The notes below the pieces were generated by a model. The model ran no database searches. It was not told the DNA's origin and saw only the letters and a list, made by a program, of their open reading frames with translations. From positions 4,588,001 to 4,652,000 of the forward strand of contig NZ_JACMIA010000001.1 in the NCBI RefSeq assembly GCF_014252955.1: a stretch of DNA of 64,000 nucleotides, read 5' to 3'. The position numbers were made by a program, and so were the translations under genes. The first letter of the stretch is position 1; each line of letters opens with the position of its first letter. Source of the stretch: Stappia sp. 28M-7. Its GTDB lineage: Bacteria > Pseudomonadota > Alphaproteobacteria > Rhizobiales > Stappiaceae. Below are positions 51,427 to 61,060 of the stretch, one piece after another.

Positions 51427-52008
51427 ATGGCAACAACGATGAAGAAAACCGCGCAGAGACAGGGTTTCAAGACCGGTGAGTTTATCGTCTATCCCGCCCA
51501 TGGCGTTGGACAGATCACCGCGATCGAGGAACAGAATGTCGCGGGATATGCGCTTGAGCTTCTGGTGATCAATTTCGAACAGGACAAGATGACGCTGCGC
51601 GTCCCGGTCGCGAAGATCGCTTCCGTGGGCATGCGCAAGCTTGCCGATGCTCCCGCCGTGAAGAAGGCGCTCGAGACCGTTCGCGGTCGCCCGCGCGTCA
51701 AGCGCACCATGTGGAGCCGCCGCGCCCAGGAATACGAGGCGAAGATCAATTCGGGCGACCTGATCGCCATCGCCGAGGTGGTCCGCGACCTGTACCGGTC
51801 CGAGAGCCAGCCCGAGCAGTCCTATTCCGAGCGTCAGCTCTACGAGGCCGCCCTCGACCGCATGTCGCGTGAGATCGCTGCCGTGAACAAGTGCTCGGAC
51901 ACCGAGGCGATCCGCCAGATCGAACAGAACCTCGCCAAGTCGGCCAGCCGCAAGGCCGCCGCCGCTGCGACCGAGGACGAGGACGGGGAACAGACCGAAG
52001 CCGCCTGA
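51427..52008 (+). CDS. carD: CarD-family transcription regulator
   Basis: A 193-residue protein. The RNA-polymerase-interaction domain is at residues ~14-75 (FKTGEFIVYPAHGVGQITAIEEQ), and a helical DNA-binding C-terminal domain follows (WSRRAQEYEAKINSGDLIAIAEVVRDLYR). CarD stabilises open complexes, especially at rRNA promoters. The last ~25 residues are Ala/acidic. Adjacent to fdxA and rpoH, an order frequent in Hyphomicrobiales. Followed by a terminator. Confidence 0.95.
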   Translation: MATTMKKTAQRQGFKTGEFIVYPAHGVGQITAIEEQNVAGYALELLVINFEQDKMTLRVPVAKIASVGMRKLADAPAVKKALETVRGRPRVKRTMWSRRAQEYEAKINSGDLIAIAEVVRDLYRSESQPEQSYSERQLYEAALDRMSREIAAVNKCSDTEAIRQIEQNLAKSASRKAAAAATEDEDGEQTEAA

Positions 52009-52037
52009 TGGCGACAACGGAACCGTCCGACACTTCG

Positions 52038-52067
52038 ACGCCCGGCGCCACCCGCGCCGGGCGTTTT
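52038..52067 (+). terminator. Terminator of carD
   Basis: ACGCCCGGCGC and GCGCCGGGCGT pair around five bases and are followed by TTTTC. Confidence 0.92.
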
Positions 52068-52373
52068 CTTTTGGTGCCTGCAAGATGCGGCGCGCCATCG
52101 CAACCTGAGACCCGTCAATCAGGTAAACTTATCGCGATCTCGAGGAACTTCTATTGGTCCTGATCGCATACAGGAGTCATGCTTGGTCCAAGAAACGCTG
52201 TCACCGATCTCACCGAGGCGGGCGCGTGCATTCCATGCGCCGGCGAGTTGAACCGAAACCGTGGTGACTGCGTATCATATGTCGATAGCAGACCAGTGGC
52301 ACCCGAGTGGCAGCTGCATCGCCGCCCGGGGCCGGGCTTCCATCAGGGGAGCCGGGACGCGGAGGGACACACC
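52068..52373. other. rpoH leader region
   Basis: About 306 bases without a separate gene. They must carry the rpoH promoter. A GGAAC at 52144-52148 resembles the -35 of EcfG/RpoE2-type promoters, but the matching -10 is not present at the expected distance. Confidence 0.4.
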
Positions 52374-53243
52374 GTGAGTTATCTTTCGGGCAACCGGCGT
52401 CAGATTGTCAGGGCCGCGATGAACGCGCCCTATCTCAGCCGTGAAGAAGAGCAGCAGCTCGCCATCGCCTGGCGCGACCAGGGCGACCAGGCTGCACTCG
52501 ACCGTCTCAGCCTGGCGCATATGCGCCTCGTCATTGCGGTCGCGGCGAAGTACCGCAACTTCGGACTGTCGATGAGCGACCTCATCCAGGAAGGCCATAT
52601 CGGTCTGCTGGAAGCGGCCTCCCGGTTCGAGCCTGAGCGCGAGGTGCGCTTCTCCACCTATGCCACCTGGTGGATCCGCGCCTCGATCCAGGACTACATC
52701 CTGCGCAACTGGTCCATCGTTCGCGGCGGCACCTCGTCCACGCAGAAAGCCCTCTTCTTCAACCTGCGCCGCCTTCGGGCGAAACTCTCCAGCGGCACCA
52801 CGCGCATCAGCGAGGACGAACTGGTCGAGAAGATCGCCGAGACGATGGGCGTGAAGGTGCGGGACGTGGCGACGATGAGCGCCCGGCTGTCGGGACCCGA
52901 TACCTCGCTCAATGCCCCCGTGCTCGAATCCGACGGATCGGGCGCGGACCGGCAGGACTTCCTTGTCAGCGAAGATCCGCTGCCGGAGGAAACGGTCGGC
53001 GGCGTCATCGACACCGAGCGGCGCACCCGATGGCTGGAAACCGCGCTCGGGGTGCTCAGCGAACGCGAGCTGCGCATCGTCCGCGAGCGCCGGCTGAGCG
53101 AGGAAGGCGAGACGCTGGAAGCGCTTGGGCAGAAGCTCGGCATCTCCAAGGAGCGCGTGCGCCAGATCGAGAGCCGCGCCCTCGACAAGCTGCGCGACGC
53201 ACTGCTGAAGGTGCAGCCGGACAAGCTCGCCTATTGCGGCTGA
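52374..53243 (+). CDS. rpoH: RNA polymerase sigma factor RpoH (sigma-32 family, RpoH2-like)
   Basis: A 289-residue heat-shock/stress sigma factor. Region 2 is seen in [44 protein letters not shown] split around residues 70-115, region 4 helix-turn-helix in [20 protein letters not shown]. The RpoH box region ([15 protein letters not shown]) is present. GTG start with an ideal GGAGG. Size and sequence look closer to rhizobial RpoH2 than RpoH1, but that is by memory. Another RpoH may exist elsewhere. Confidence 0.93.
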   Translation: MSYLSGNRRQIVRAAMNAPYLSREEEQQLAIAWRDQGDQAALDRLSLAHMRLVIAVAAKYRNFGLSMSDLIQEGHIGLLEAASRFEPEREVRFSTYATWWIRASIQDYILRNWSIVRGGTSSTQKALFFNLRRLRAKLSSGTTRISEDELVEKIAETMGVKVRDVATMSARLSGPDTSLNAPVLESDGSGADRQDFLVSEDPLPEETVGGVIDTERRTRWLETALGVLSERELRIVRERRLSEEGETLEALGQKLGISKERVRQIESRALDKLRDALLKVQPDKLAYCG

Positions 53244-53397
53244 CGCCCGCGCATCGACTGCACAACGCTGTCAAAAAACGACTTCCGTCGCCGCATCTCC
53301 CGTCAGGGAAAGCGGCGGCGGTTGCCCTTGTCCCTTACGTGCAGTAGGAGGAACGACTGACAAGCTCGTTCTTCAGGCATCCGCACAGGGACTTCAC

Positions 53398-54477
53398 ATG
53401 ACCGCACCTCGCGCGCTCATCACCGGCGTGACTGGCCAGGACGGCGCCTATCTTGCCCGCATCCTGCTCGACAAGGGGTACGAGGTTCACGGACTGAAGC
53501 GCCGCTCCTCCTCGTTCAACACCGGGCGGATCGATCCGCTGATCCAGGACCGGCACGAGGACGGCAACCGCTTCTTCCTTCATTACGGCGACCTCACCGA
53601 CAGCTCCTCGCTGATCCGTCTCGTGTCGGAGATCCAGCCGACCGAGATCTATAATCTCGCGGCCCAGAGCCATGTGATGGTCAGCTTCGAGACCCCGGAA
53701 TACACGGCGAACGCCGATGCGACCGGCGTGTTGCGCCTGCTGGAGGCCCTCCGCATCCTCGGCATGGAAAAGTCCTGCCGCTTCTATCAGGCGTCCACCT
53801 CGGAGCTTTACGGCAAGGTCCGCGAGACGCCGCAGAGCGAAACGACGCCGTTCTATCCGCGCTCTCCCTATGCGGTCGCCAAGCTTTACGGCTACTGGAT
53901 CACGGTGAACTACCGCGAAGCCTACGGCATCCACGCCAGCAACGGCATCCTGTTCAATCACGAGAGCCCGCTGCGCGGCGAGACCTTCGTCACCCGCAAG
54001 ATCACCCGCGCGGTCGCGGCCATCGAGCTCGGCCTGCAGAAGCAGCTCTATCTCGGCAATCTCGACGCCCGCCGCGACTGGGGTCATGCCCGCGACTACG
54101 CCGAAGGCATGTGGCGTATCCTCCAGCAGCCGGAGCCGGACGACTACGTGCTGGCGACCGGCGAGACCCACACGGTTCGCGAATTCGTCGAGCGCGCCTT
54201 CGCGCGCGTCGGCCGCGAGATCGTCTGGTCCGGCAAGGACGAGGAAGAGACGGGCCGCGACCGGGCGAGCGGCGAGACGCTGGTTGCCATCGACCCCGCC
54301 TATTTCCGCCCGACCGAGGTCGACCTCCTGCTCGGCGATCCGACCAAGGCACGCGAGCGGCTGGGATGGAGCCACACGACCGGCTTTGCCGAGCTTGTCG
54401 ACGAGATGGTGGATGCGGATCTCGAGCTGCTGCGCGTGGAGCGCCATGCCCGCCGCGCCTATGGCCGCGAGGACTAG
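53398..54477 (+). CDS. gmd: GDP-mannose 4,6-dehydratase
   Basis: Converts GDP-mannose to GDP-4-keto-6-deoxymannose. The 359-residue extended short-chain dehydrogenase starts [20 protein letters not shown] with the dinucleotide motif, then [25 protein letters not shown] and the catalytic [10 protein letters not shown] (Tyr-x-x-x-Lys). [21 protein letters not shown] is the Gmd signature. First gene of a three-gene unit for GDP-L-fucose; next gene begins three bases after its stop. Confidence 0.96.
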   Translation: MTAPRALITGVTGQDGAYLARILLDKGYEVHGLKRRSSSFNTGRIDPLIQDRHEDGNRFFLHYGDLTDSSSLIRLVSEIQPTEIYNLAAQSHVMVSFETPEYTANADATGVLRLLEALRILGMEKSCRFYQASTSELYGKVRETPQSETTPFYPRSPYAVAKLYGYWITVNYREAYGIHASNGILFNHESPLRGETFVTRKITRAVAAIELGLQKQLYLGNLDARRDWGHARDYAEGMWRILQQPEPDDYVLATGETHTVREFVERAFARVGREIVWSGKDEEETGRDRASGETLVAIDPAYFRPTEVDLLLGDPTKARERLGWSHTTGFAELVDEMVDADLELLRVERHARRAYGRED

Positions 54478-54480
54478 GCG

Positions 54481-55461
54481 ATGACTGCAGACAGTACCGC
54501 CGGTACGCCGCGCCGCATCTTCGTCGCCGGCCATCGCGGCATGGTCGGCTCGGCAATCTGCCGCCGCCTTGCGCAGGAAGAGGCAGAGATCATCACCCGC
54601 ACCCGTGCGGAGCTGGACCTCACCGACCAGCGTGCGGTCGCCGCCTTCTTCGCCAGCGAACGGCCCGATGCCGTGATCCTGGCGGCCGCACGGGTCGGCG
54701 GCATTCTCGCCAACGACCGGCAACCCGTCGACTTCCTGCAGGACAACCTGCAGATCCAGACCAACGTGATCGCCGCCGCCGCCGACCATGGCGTCCGCCG
54801 CCTCGTTTTTCTCGGCTCGTCCTGCATCTATCCGAAATTTGCCGAACAGCCGATCCGCGAGGATGCGCTGATGACGGGCCCGCTGGAGCCGACCAACCAG
54901 TGGTACGCGATCGCCAAGATTGCCGGCGTCTACCTTTGCCAGGCGTATCGCCGCCAGCACGGGCTGTCCTACGTCTCGGCGATGCCGACCAACCTCTATG
55001 GTCCCAACGACAATTTCGATCTCGCCACCAGCCACGTCTTGCCGGCCCTGATCCGCAAGTTCGTCGAGGCGCGAGAGACCGGCGCCAAGACGGTCGAGAT
55101 CTGGGGCAGCGGCACGCCGCTGCGCGAGTTCATGCATGTCGACGACCTCGCCGATGCGATCGTGTTCCTGCTCGATGCCTATGACGGCGACGAGCCGATC
55201 AACGTGGGCTCCGGCCAGGAAGTCTCGATCCGCGATCTTGCGACGCTGATCGCTCGCGAAGCCGGTTTCGCCGGCGAGCTGCGCTTCGACGCAACCAAGC
55301 CGGACGGCACGCCGCGCAAGCTGATGGATTCCGGGCGCCTGCACGCGCTCGGCTGGCGCCCCCGCGTGGCGCTGGAGGACGGCATCCGGCAGACGATCCG
55401 CTGGTACTTGGACAACCGCGCCGCTCTCGGCGCCGACGGCAGAACGGGCAGCACCCAATGA
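54481..55461 (+). CDS. fcl: GDP-L-fucose synthase
   Basis: Epimerises and reduces the Gmd product to GDP-L-fucose. 326 residues: [19 protein letters not shown] nucleotide-binding start, then [28 protein letters not shown] with the catalytic Tyr-x-x-x-Lys, and [19 protein letters not shown]. Stop overlaps the methyltransferase start by four bases. Together with gmd it shows the cell can make activated L-fucose, but no fucosyltransferase is present here. Confidence 0.96.
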   Translation: MTADSTAGTPRRIFVAGHRGMVGSAICRRLAQEEAEIITRTRAELDLTDQRAVAAFFASERPDAVILAAARVGGILANDRQPVDFLQDNLQIQTNVIAAAADHGVRRLVFLGSSCIYPKFAEQPIREDALMTGPLEPTNQWYAIAKIAGVYLCQAYRRQHGLSYVSAMPTNLYGPNDNFDLATSHVLPALIRKFVEARETGAKTVEIWGSGTPLREFMHVDDLADAIVFLLDAYDGDEPINVGSGQEVSIRDLATLIAREAGFAGELRFDATKPDGTPRKLMDSGRLHALGWRPRVALEDGIRQTIRWYLDNRAALGADGRTGSTQ

Positions 55462-56006
55462 AAATCGAGAAACTCCACCTCGGCTGCGGCGTGAAGCACA
55501 TTCCCGGCTTCTACCACGTCGATGCGCTCGACTATCCGCATGTCGACCGCATCGGACCGGTCGAGGACCTGTCCTTCATTCCGGACGGCACCGTCGAGCT
55601 GATCTATGCCTGCCATGTGCTGGAGCATTTCGGCCGCAAGGAGTACCGCGACGTCCTCGCCGAGTGGTGCCGCGTGCTGGCGCCGGGCGGCGTCCTGCGG
55701 ATCGCCGTGCCGGACTTCCGGGCGGCCGCCGAGCTTTATCTCGACACGTCGAACGACATCGCGCTGCCGCAGGTGCTTGGCCTGCTGGTCGGCGGCCAGC
55801 GCGACCAGTACGACTATCACAAGATGGTCTTCGACGAGGAAACCCTGTCGGCGACGCTGATCGATGTCGGCTTTTCGTCCACGCGCCGGTGGGACTGGCG
55901 CACGACCGAGCACAGCGGCCTCGACGATTATTCGCAGGCCTATCTGCCGCACATGGCCAAGGACACCGGCCGCCTCGTCAGCCTGAACCTTGAAGGCGTG
56001 AAGTAA
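55458..56006 (+). CDS. SAM-dependent methyltransferase of the fucose unit
   Basis: A 182-residue short methyltransferase. Motif I region [20 protein letters not shown] and [37 protein letters not shown] are typical of the glycan-cluster methyltransferases of the methyltransferase-11 type. Coupled to fcl by an ATGA overlap, so it may methylate a sugar made from or bearing fucose; the acceptor is not deducible. Confidence 0.87.
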   Translation: MKIEKLHLGCGVKHIPGFYHVDALDYPHVDRIGPVEDLSFIPDGTVELIYACHVLEHFGRKEYRDVLAEWCRVLAPGGVLRIAVPDFRAAAELYLDTSNDIALPQVLGLLVGGQRDQYDYHKMVFDEETLSATLIDVGFSSTRRWDWRTTEHSGLDDYSQAYLPHMAKDTGRLVSLNLEGVK

Positions 56007-56011
56007 GCCTC

Positions 56012-56725
56012 TCAGCCTCCGGACGCAAAGCCGGAGGCGAAGATGGTCGGCGCGGCGACGAAGCGCTCGCTTTCCGGATCGAGCACCCGCAATTCGCCCG
56101 ATCCGATGTCGAACCAGGCGCCGTGCAGGGCAAGGCGCCCCCGCTCTTCCAGGATCTGCACGCAAGGGAAGCTGCGCAGGTTCACCAGCGACTGGCGAAT
56201 ACCGGCATATTCCATCGCCAGCTGCGGATCCTCGTCGCGCTCCAGCTTCAGGCACTGAAACTGTGCCGCCGGCTCGAGCAGCGTCATCCACTTGCCGATG
56301 AAATCGCCCGGCGACAGCGGCACCGCATCCTGGTTCAGGAACGCCTTGACGCCGCCGCACTGGCCGTGGCCGAGCACGACGATATGCCGGACCTTCAGGG
56401 CCTGGACGGCGAATTCGAGCGCAGCACTGGTCGAATGATAATCGTTGTCGGGCGCATAGGGCGGAACCAGATTGGCAACGTTGCGCACCACGAAGAGCTC
56501 GCCCGGTCCGGCTGCGAACACGCCCTCCGGCGTCACCCGGCTGTCGCAGCACGAAATCACCATCACCTCGGGCTGCTGCCCATAGAGCGCCAGGCGCTCG
56601 TAATCGGTGCGATGCGGCCTGTGCGAATGCTCGCGGTAGCTGCGATATCCCGCGAGCAACTCCCGAGGAAAGGAGGGAAAGGACGCGGGCTTGCCGTCCT
56701 CCGTCCCGTGCTGCTCGTCTGCCAT
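56012..56725 (-). CDS. Beta-class carbonic anhydrase
   Basis: A 237-residue zinc enzyme interconverting CO2 and bicarbonate. Zinc ligands are Cys59 in SCCDSRVTPE, and His and Cys in LGHGQCGGV; the Asp61-Arg63 dyad is present. Bicarbonate could feed pyruvate carboxylase or PHA/ethylmalonyl routes. The start at 56725 follows AGAGGGA; the open frame upstream is discarded. Convergent with the methyltransferase gene, six bases apart. Confidence 0.95.
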   Translation of the reverse strand: MADEQHGTEDGKPASFPSFPRELLAGYRSYREHSHRPHRTDYERLALYGQQPEVMVISCCDSRVTPEGVFAAGPGELFVVRNVANLVPPYAPDNDYHSTSAALEFAVQALKVRHIVVLGHGQCGGVKAFLNQDAVPLSPGDFIGKWMTLLEPAAQFQCLKLERDEDPQLAMEYAGIRQSLVNLRSFPCVQILEERGRLALHGAWFDIGSGELRVLDPESERFVAAPTIFASGFASGG

Positions 56726-56907
56726 GATCTGGTCCCTCTTCTTGGCGGCGCCGGAAACATGGCTTCCGGGAGCATCAGCCTTGTTAAGCCCTTGTCGCCG
56801 CGCGGGCAACCTGCTCGTGAGCGCCGCAACCACCCAAGGTCGTGCTTGCGCAGCTTCCCTCCAGCCTGTCTTATTGCACCGCGAAAAGCGACGCGGGAGG
56901 ATGCGGC

Positions 56908-57966
56908 ATGACCAAGAGCAAGACCAGCCCAGGCAATTATTTCGAGGATTTCCGCATCGGCCAGGTCCTGCGCCATGCCACCCCGCGCACGGTGACCCGG
57001 GGCGACATCTCCCTTTACAACGCCCTCTACGGCTCCCGCTTCGCGGTGCAATCTTCCGACGATTTCGCCCAGCGCATCCGCTACCCCGAGGCGCCGGTCG
57101 ACGACCTCCTGGTGTTTCACATCGTCTTCGGGAAGACGGTCCCGGACATCTCGCTCAACGCCGTCGCCAATCTCGGCTATGCCGGCGGCCGTTTCCTTGC
57201 CCCCGTCTATCCCGGCGACACGCTCTCGGCTGTCTCCGAGGTGATCGGCCTCAAGGAGAACTCGAACGGGCGCACCGGCGTCGTCTATGTCCGCTCCACC
57301 GGCTACAATCAGGACGGCACCGAAGTGCTGGACTATGTCCGCTGGGTGATGGTCAACAAGCGCGACCCCGCCAGCCCGGCGCCGGAGGCGGTGGTGCCGG
57401 AACTACCCGAGGCGATCACGCCGGACGCCCTCGGCGATGCCTGCCCGCTGATCGACGCCGAGGCCTGGGACGACGACCTTGCCGGCTCCCCGCATCGCTT
57501 CGACGATTACGAGGTCGGCGAGCGCATCGACCATGTCGACGGCATGACCGTCGAGGAGGCCGAGCACCAGATCGCCACCCGCCTCTACCAGAATACCGCC
57601 CGCGTCCATTTCAACCAGTTCACGGAAGGCCAGGGCCGCTTCGGTCGGCGGCTGGTCTATGGCGGCCATGTGATCTCCCTCGCCCGTGCGCTGTCCTTCA
57701 ACGGACTGGGCAACGCCTTCCACATCGCCGGCCTCAATGCCGGGCGCCATGTCGCGCCGCTGTTTGCCGGAAACACCGTCTTCGCCTGGTCGCAGGTCGT
57801 CGAGAAGGCCGAGATTTCCGGCCGCCACGATGTCGGCGCCCTGCGCTTGCGGATGATCGCGACGAAAGACCGCCCCTGCCACGATTTCCCGTTCACGGGT
57901 CCGGACGGCGCCTACGATCCGAGCGTCATTCTCGACTTCGACATGTGGGTGCTGATGCCGCGCTGA
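56908..57966 (+). CDS. mch: Mesaconyl-CoA hydratase (beta-methylmalyl-CoA dehydratase)
   Basis: A 352-residue double hot-dog MaoC-type enzyme that interconverts mesaconyl-C1-CoA and beta-methylmalyl-CoA in the ethylmalonyl-CoA pathway for acetate assimilation. The start NPGNYFEDFRIGQVLRHATPRTV-like segment, VFHIVFGKTVPDISLNAVAN, GYAGGRFLAPVYPGDTL, and EEAEHQIATRLYQNTARVHFN are, from memory, close to Rhodobacter Mch/MeaC. No other pathway gene is in the window. Start chosen after GGGAGG. Confidence 0.87.
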   Translation: MTKSKTSPGNYFEDFRIGQVLRHATPRTVTRGDISLYNALYGSRFAVQSSDDFAQRIRYPEAPVDDLLVFHIVFGKTVPDISLNAVANLGYAGGRFLAPVYPGDTLSAVSEVIGLKENSNGRTGVVYVRSTGYNQDGTEVLDYVRWVMVNKRDPASPAPEAVVPELPEAITPDALGDACPLIDAEAWDDDLAGSPHRFDDYEVGERIDHVDGMTVEEAEHQIATRLYQNTARVHFNQFTEGQGRFGRRLVYGGHVISLARALSFNGLGNAFHIAGLNAGRHVAPLFAGNTVFAWSQVVEKAEISGRHDVGALRLRMIATKDRPCHDFPFTGPDGAYDPSVILDFDMWVLMPR

Positions 57967-57970
57967 GACG

Positions 57971-58906
57971 TCAGCTGCGGCGCGCCAGCGGGTGGTGGCC
58001 TTCGACCAATGCCGCCAGCCGCTCGTCGAGCACATGGGTGTAGATTTGCGTCGTCGAAATATCCGCGTGCCCCAGCAACTGCTGCACGACGCGCAGGTCC
58101 GCTCCGTTCTGCAGCAGGTGCGAGGCGAAGGCGTGCCGCAGCACATGCGGCGAGAGCGCTGAGGGGTCGAGCCCTGCCGACACCGCAAGCTCCTTGAGAT
58201 CGCGCGCAAAGGCCTGACGGGTGAAATGCCCGCTCTCTCCATGCGAGGGAAACAGCCAGCGGCTCGTGGGAAACACGCCCTCCGCCCGCCGGCACGCCAC
58301 ATAGGCGCGCATCGCCTCGCGCGCCGCCAGGCCGAGCGGCACCAGCCTCTCCTTGTTGCCCTTGCCGGTCACCGCGATCAGCCGCTCGTCGCGCAGCGCG
58401 GCCGAAAGCGGCAGAGACACGAGCTCGGATACACGCAGGCCCGTGGCATAGAGCACTTCCAGCAAGGCGTACAGGCGCAGCGCCCTCAGCCGCGCAGCCG
58501 GGGACAGGCCTTCGACCTCGCTCGCCGCACGTGCGGCGCCTAGCAACCGGTCGACCTCCTCCTCGCCGAGCACCTTGGGCAGGGCCGCTCGCCGCTTGGG
58601 AGTGGAGATGGTGCGTGTCGGATCGTCTGCCCGCAGCCCGTCGGCGAACAGGTGCCGGTAGAACTGGCGCAGGGCAGACAGCCGCCGGGCTTGCGAACTG
58701 GCCGCATAGCCGCGCCGGGTGAGGTCGGAGAGATAGGCGGCGACATCCTCCCGCGAGGCGGTTGCCGCAGACGCCTTGCGCGCGTGTAGGAACCCGGCGA
58801 AATCGTCGAGATCCCGGCGGTAGCTTTCCAGCGTGTTGGCAGCGGCCCCGCGCTCGGCCGACAGCATCTCCAGGAAGCTCTCGATCAGCAGGGCGTCCCT
58901 TGCCAT
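57971..58906 (-). CDS. xerD: Site-specific tyrosine recombinase XerD-like
   Basis: A 311-residue recombinase that resolves chromosome dimers at dif with its XerC partner. Catalytic residues: Arg in [10 protein letters not shown], Lys in [11 protein letters not shown], His-x-x-Arg in [11 protein letters not shown], His in [16 protein letters not shown], which also holds the nucleophilic Tyr. The N-terminal SAM-like domain starts [23 protein letters not shown]-like. ATG at 58906 follows GGAGGACGGG. In its usual place beside aroK. Confidence 0.93.
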   Translation of the reverse strand: MARDALLIESFLEMLSAERGAAANTLESYRRDLDDFAGFLHARKASAATASREDVAAYLSDLTRRGYAASSQARRLSALRQFYRHLFADGLRADDPTRTISTPKRRAALPKVLGEEEVDRLLGAARAASEVEGLSPAARLRALRLYALLEVLYATGLRVSELVSLPLSAALRDERLIAVTGKGNKERLVPLGLAAREAMRAYVACRRAEGVFPTSRWLFPSHGESGHFTRQAFARDLKELAVSAGLDPSALSPHVLRHAFASHLLQNGADLRVVQQLLGHADISTTQIYTHVLDERLAALVEGHHPLARRS

Positions 58907-58925
58907 CCCGTCCTCCTGCCCCGGC

Positions 58926-59069
58926 CTAACGGCCGAAGCCGTCCATCTGCAGCCGCACCGTGATCTCGTGCGGCTCCGGCTCGACGAACGTGCCAAGGGC
59001 GAAGACTGTCCCGGCCGCCACACCGGCCAGCACGAGAAGGACGAACAGCAGTCGGAAGATCGTGGGCAT
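58926..59069 (-). CDS. Small single-pass membrane protein (47 residues)
   Basis: A short frame [10 protein letters not shown]...[10 protein letters not shown] between xerD and aroK. Residues 5-27 ([21 protein letters not shown]) form one membrane segment, followed by a polar [12 protein letters not shown] tail outside. Small membrane proteins of this type occur in the same place in other Hyphomicrobiales, where they have no known function. No clear Shine-Dalgarno. Its stop is 20 bases before xerD, in the same direction. Confidence 0.7.
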   Translation of the reverse strand: MPTIFRLLFVLLVLAGVAAGTVFALGTFVEPEPHEITVRLQMDGFGR

Positions 59070-59231
59070 TGGCGTTGTATCGGACTGTGGAACGGCCAGC
59101 GGATGCCTTCCTTATCGGCCAGTCCCCACCCGCGATGCAAGTGCCCGATGGGTCCCGGCACCGCAAGCGGACTTGACTAGGCGGGCAGGACAAGGGCAAA
59201 GCGATGGGTCACAAGGGGAGAGCGCCATCAC

Positions 59232-59852
59232 ATGTCCGTCCTGCCGAATCTCGTCGAGGAAGAGCGTGCCGCCCGCCTCGTGACCGGACTTGGCACGCGC
59301 TCCATCGTGCTGGTCGGGATCATGGGCTGCGGCAAGTCGAGCGTCGGCCGCCGTCTGGCCCAGACGCTCTCGCTGCCTTTCGTCGACGCGGACACGGAGA
59401 TCGAGGCGGCTGCGAACCTGACGATCCCGGAGATCTTCGCCCAGCATGGCGAGGCCTATTTCCGTGCCGGCGAGCAGCGGGTCATCGCTCGCCTTCTGAA
59501 GAACGGGCCGCAGATCCTGGCGACCGGCGGCGGCGCCTACATGAACGCCGAGACCCGTGCGGCAGTGCGCGAGATGGGCCTCTCGATCTGGTTGAAGGCC
59601 GACTTCTCGCTCGTGATGAACCGGGTGCGCCGCAAGCCGAACCGGCCGCTGCTCAACGACCCGGATCCCGAAGGGGTGATGCGCCGGCTTTTGGCGGAGC
59701 GCGAACCGGTCTATGCGGAAGCGGAACTCACCATCCAGTCGCGCGACGTGCCGCATGAGGCCGTGGTCGCCGACATCGTTGCCGCGCTCGAAGCGCATTT
59801 CGGTTTCGCTCCGGCCTTGAGCGAACAGGCTGAAGGAGCATCACGCCCATGA
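59232..59852 (+). CDS. aroK: Shikimate kinase
   Basis: Phosphorylates shikimate in aromatic amino acid synthesis. The 206-residue protein has the P-loop GIMGCGKSS at 29-37, FVDADTEIE, and GGGAYM; it carries a ~20-residue N-terminal extension, usual in alphaproteobacteria. Its stop overlaps the aroB start by four bases. Confidence 0.95.
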   Translation: MSVLPNLVEEERAARLVTGLGTRSIVLVGIMGCGKSSVGRRLAQTLSLPFVDADTEIEAAANLTIPEIFAQHGEAYFRAGEQRVIARLLKNGPQILATGGGAYMNAETRAAVREMGLSIWLKADFSLVMNRVRRKPNRPLLNDPDPEGVMRRLLAEREPVYAEAELTIQSRDVPHEAVVADIVAALEAHFGFAPALSEQAEGASRP

Positions 59853-61003
59853 CACCGCAGACCGTGACGGCCGAGACCGAGACTGGGGCCCCGTTGCGCG
59901 TTCCGGTCGCTCTTGGCGAGCGCTCCTACGACATCCTGATCGGCCGCGGGCTGGTGGAGGAAGCCGGTACGCGCATCGCGGAACGGCTGCCGCGCTCCCG
60001 GGTCGCCATCGTCAGCGACGAGACCGTCGCCACCCATCATCTGGAGCGCCTGCAGGCCTCGCTCGAGGCCGCCGAGATCGGCTTTGCCACCATCCTGCTG
60101 CCGCCCGGGGAAGCGAGCAAGCGTTTCAGCGTCTACGAGACAGTCTGCGACCGGGTGCTGGAAGCCCGGCTGGAGCGCAATGACGCCATCGTCGCGCTCG
60201 GCGGCGGCGTGGTCGGCGATCTCGCCGGCTTCGTCGCGGCCAGCGTCCGGCGCGGCATGCCCTTCGTCCAGATGCCGACGACGCTGCTCTCCCAGGTGGA
60301 TTCCTCCGTCGGCGGCAAGACCGGCATCAACGTGCGCCACGGCAAGAACCTGATCGGCGCCTTCCACCAGCCCGCGCTCGTGCTGGCCGACACCGCAACG
60401 CTCGACACGCTGCCGCTGCGCGAATTCCGCGCCGGCTATGCCGAGACCGTCAAGTACGGCCTGCTCGGCGATGCGAGCTTCTTCGCCTGGCTGGAGGACA
60501 ACCACGCCGCCGTCTTCGCCGGCGGGGCGGAGCGCGAGGAAGCCATCGCCATCTCCTGCCGCGCCAAGGCGGCCATCGTCGCCGAAGACGAGTTCGAGAC
60601 GGGCACCAGAGCGCTGCTCAATCTCGGACACACCTTCGGTCACGCGCTGGAAGCGATCGTTGCCTATGACGGCACGCGCCTCGTCCATGGCGAGGGCGTT
60701 GCCATCGGCATGCGCCTCGCCTTCGACTTTTCCGTGCGTCTCGGCCTCTGCCCGCCGCAAGACCGGGATCGCGTCGCCGCGCATCTTGCCAGCGTCGGTC
60801 TGCCCACCCATATCAGCGATATCCCGGGACAGATGCCGCCGGCCGAGAGCTTCCTCGACATCATGGCGCAGGACAAGAAGGTGAGCCGCGGGGCTCTGAC
60901 CTTCATTCTGGTGCGCGGCATCGGCGAAGCCTTCATCGAGCGCGGTGTCGATCCCGCCGCGCTGCGTGATTTCCTGACGGATGAACTGGCCGGCCGGTCC
61001 TGA
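59849..61003 (+). CDS. aroB: 3-dehydroquinate synthase
   Basis: Second step of the shikimate pathway, NAD- and metal-dependent. 384 residues: ALGGGVVGDLAGFVAA nucleotide loop, QMPTTLLSQVDSSVGGKTGIN, AGYAETVKYGLL, and NLGHTFGHALEA with metal-binding His residues. Coupled to aroK. Confidence 0.96.
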   Translation: MTPQTVTAETETGAPLRVPVALGERSYDILIGRGLVEEAGTRIAERLPRSRVAIVSDETVATHHLERLQASLEAAEIGFATILLPPGEASKRFSVYETVCDRVLEARLERNDAIVALGGGVVGDLAGFVAASVRRGMPFVQMPTTLLSQVDSSVGGKTGINVRHGKNLIGAFHQPALVLADTATLDTLPLREFRAGYAETVKYGLLGDASFFAWLEDNHAAVFAGGAEREEAIAISCRAKAAIVAEDEFETGTRALLNLGHTFGHALEAIVAYDGTRLVHGEGVAIGMRLAFDFSVRLGLCPPQDRDRVAAHLASVGLPTHISDIPGQMPPAESFLDIMAQDKKVSRGALTFILVRGIGEAFIERGVDPAALRDFLTDELAGRS

Positions 61004-61060
61004 TCGCGCGCGGCCTTCACCGCCGCGAACCCGGCGCCAACACGAGCGAGACGACAACAG

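Noticed and set aside
52144-52170. GGAAC upstream of rpoH as an EcfG/RpoE2 general-stress promoter
   Set aside because: Although rpoH2 is an RpoE2 target in Sinorhizobium, the bases at the expected -10 distance are CA/AT instead of TT, so only one half fits.
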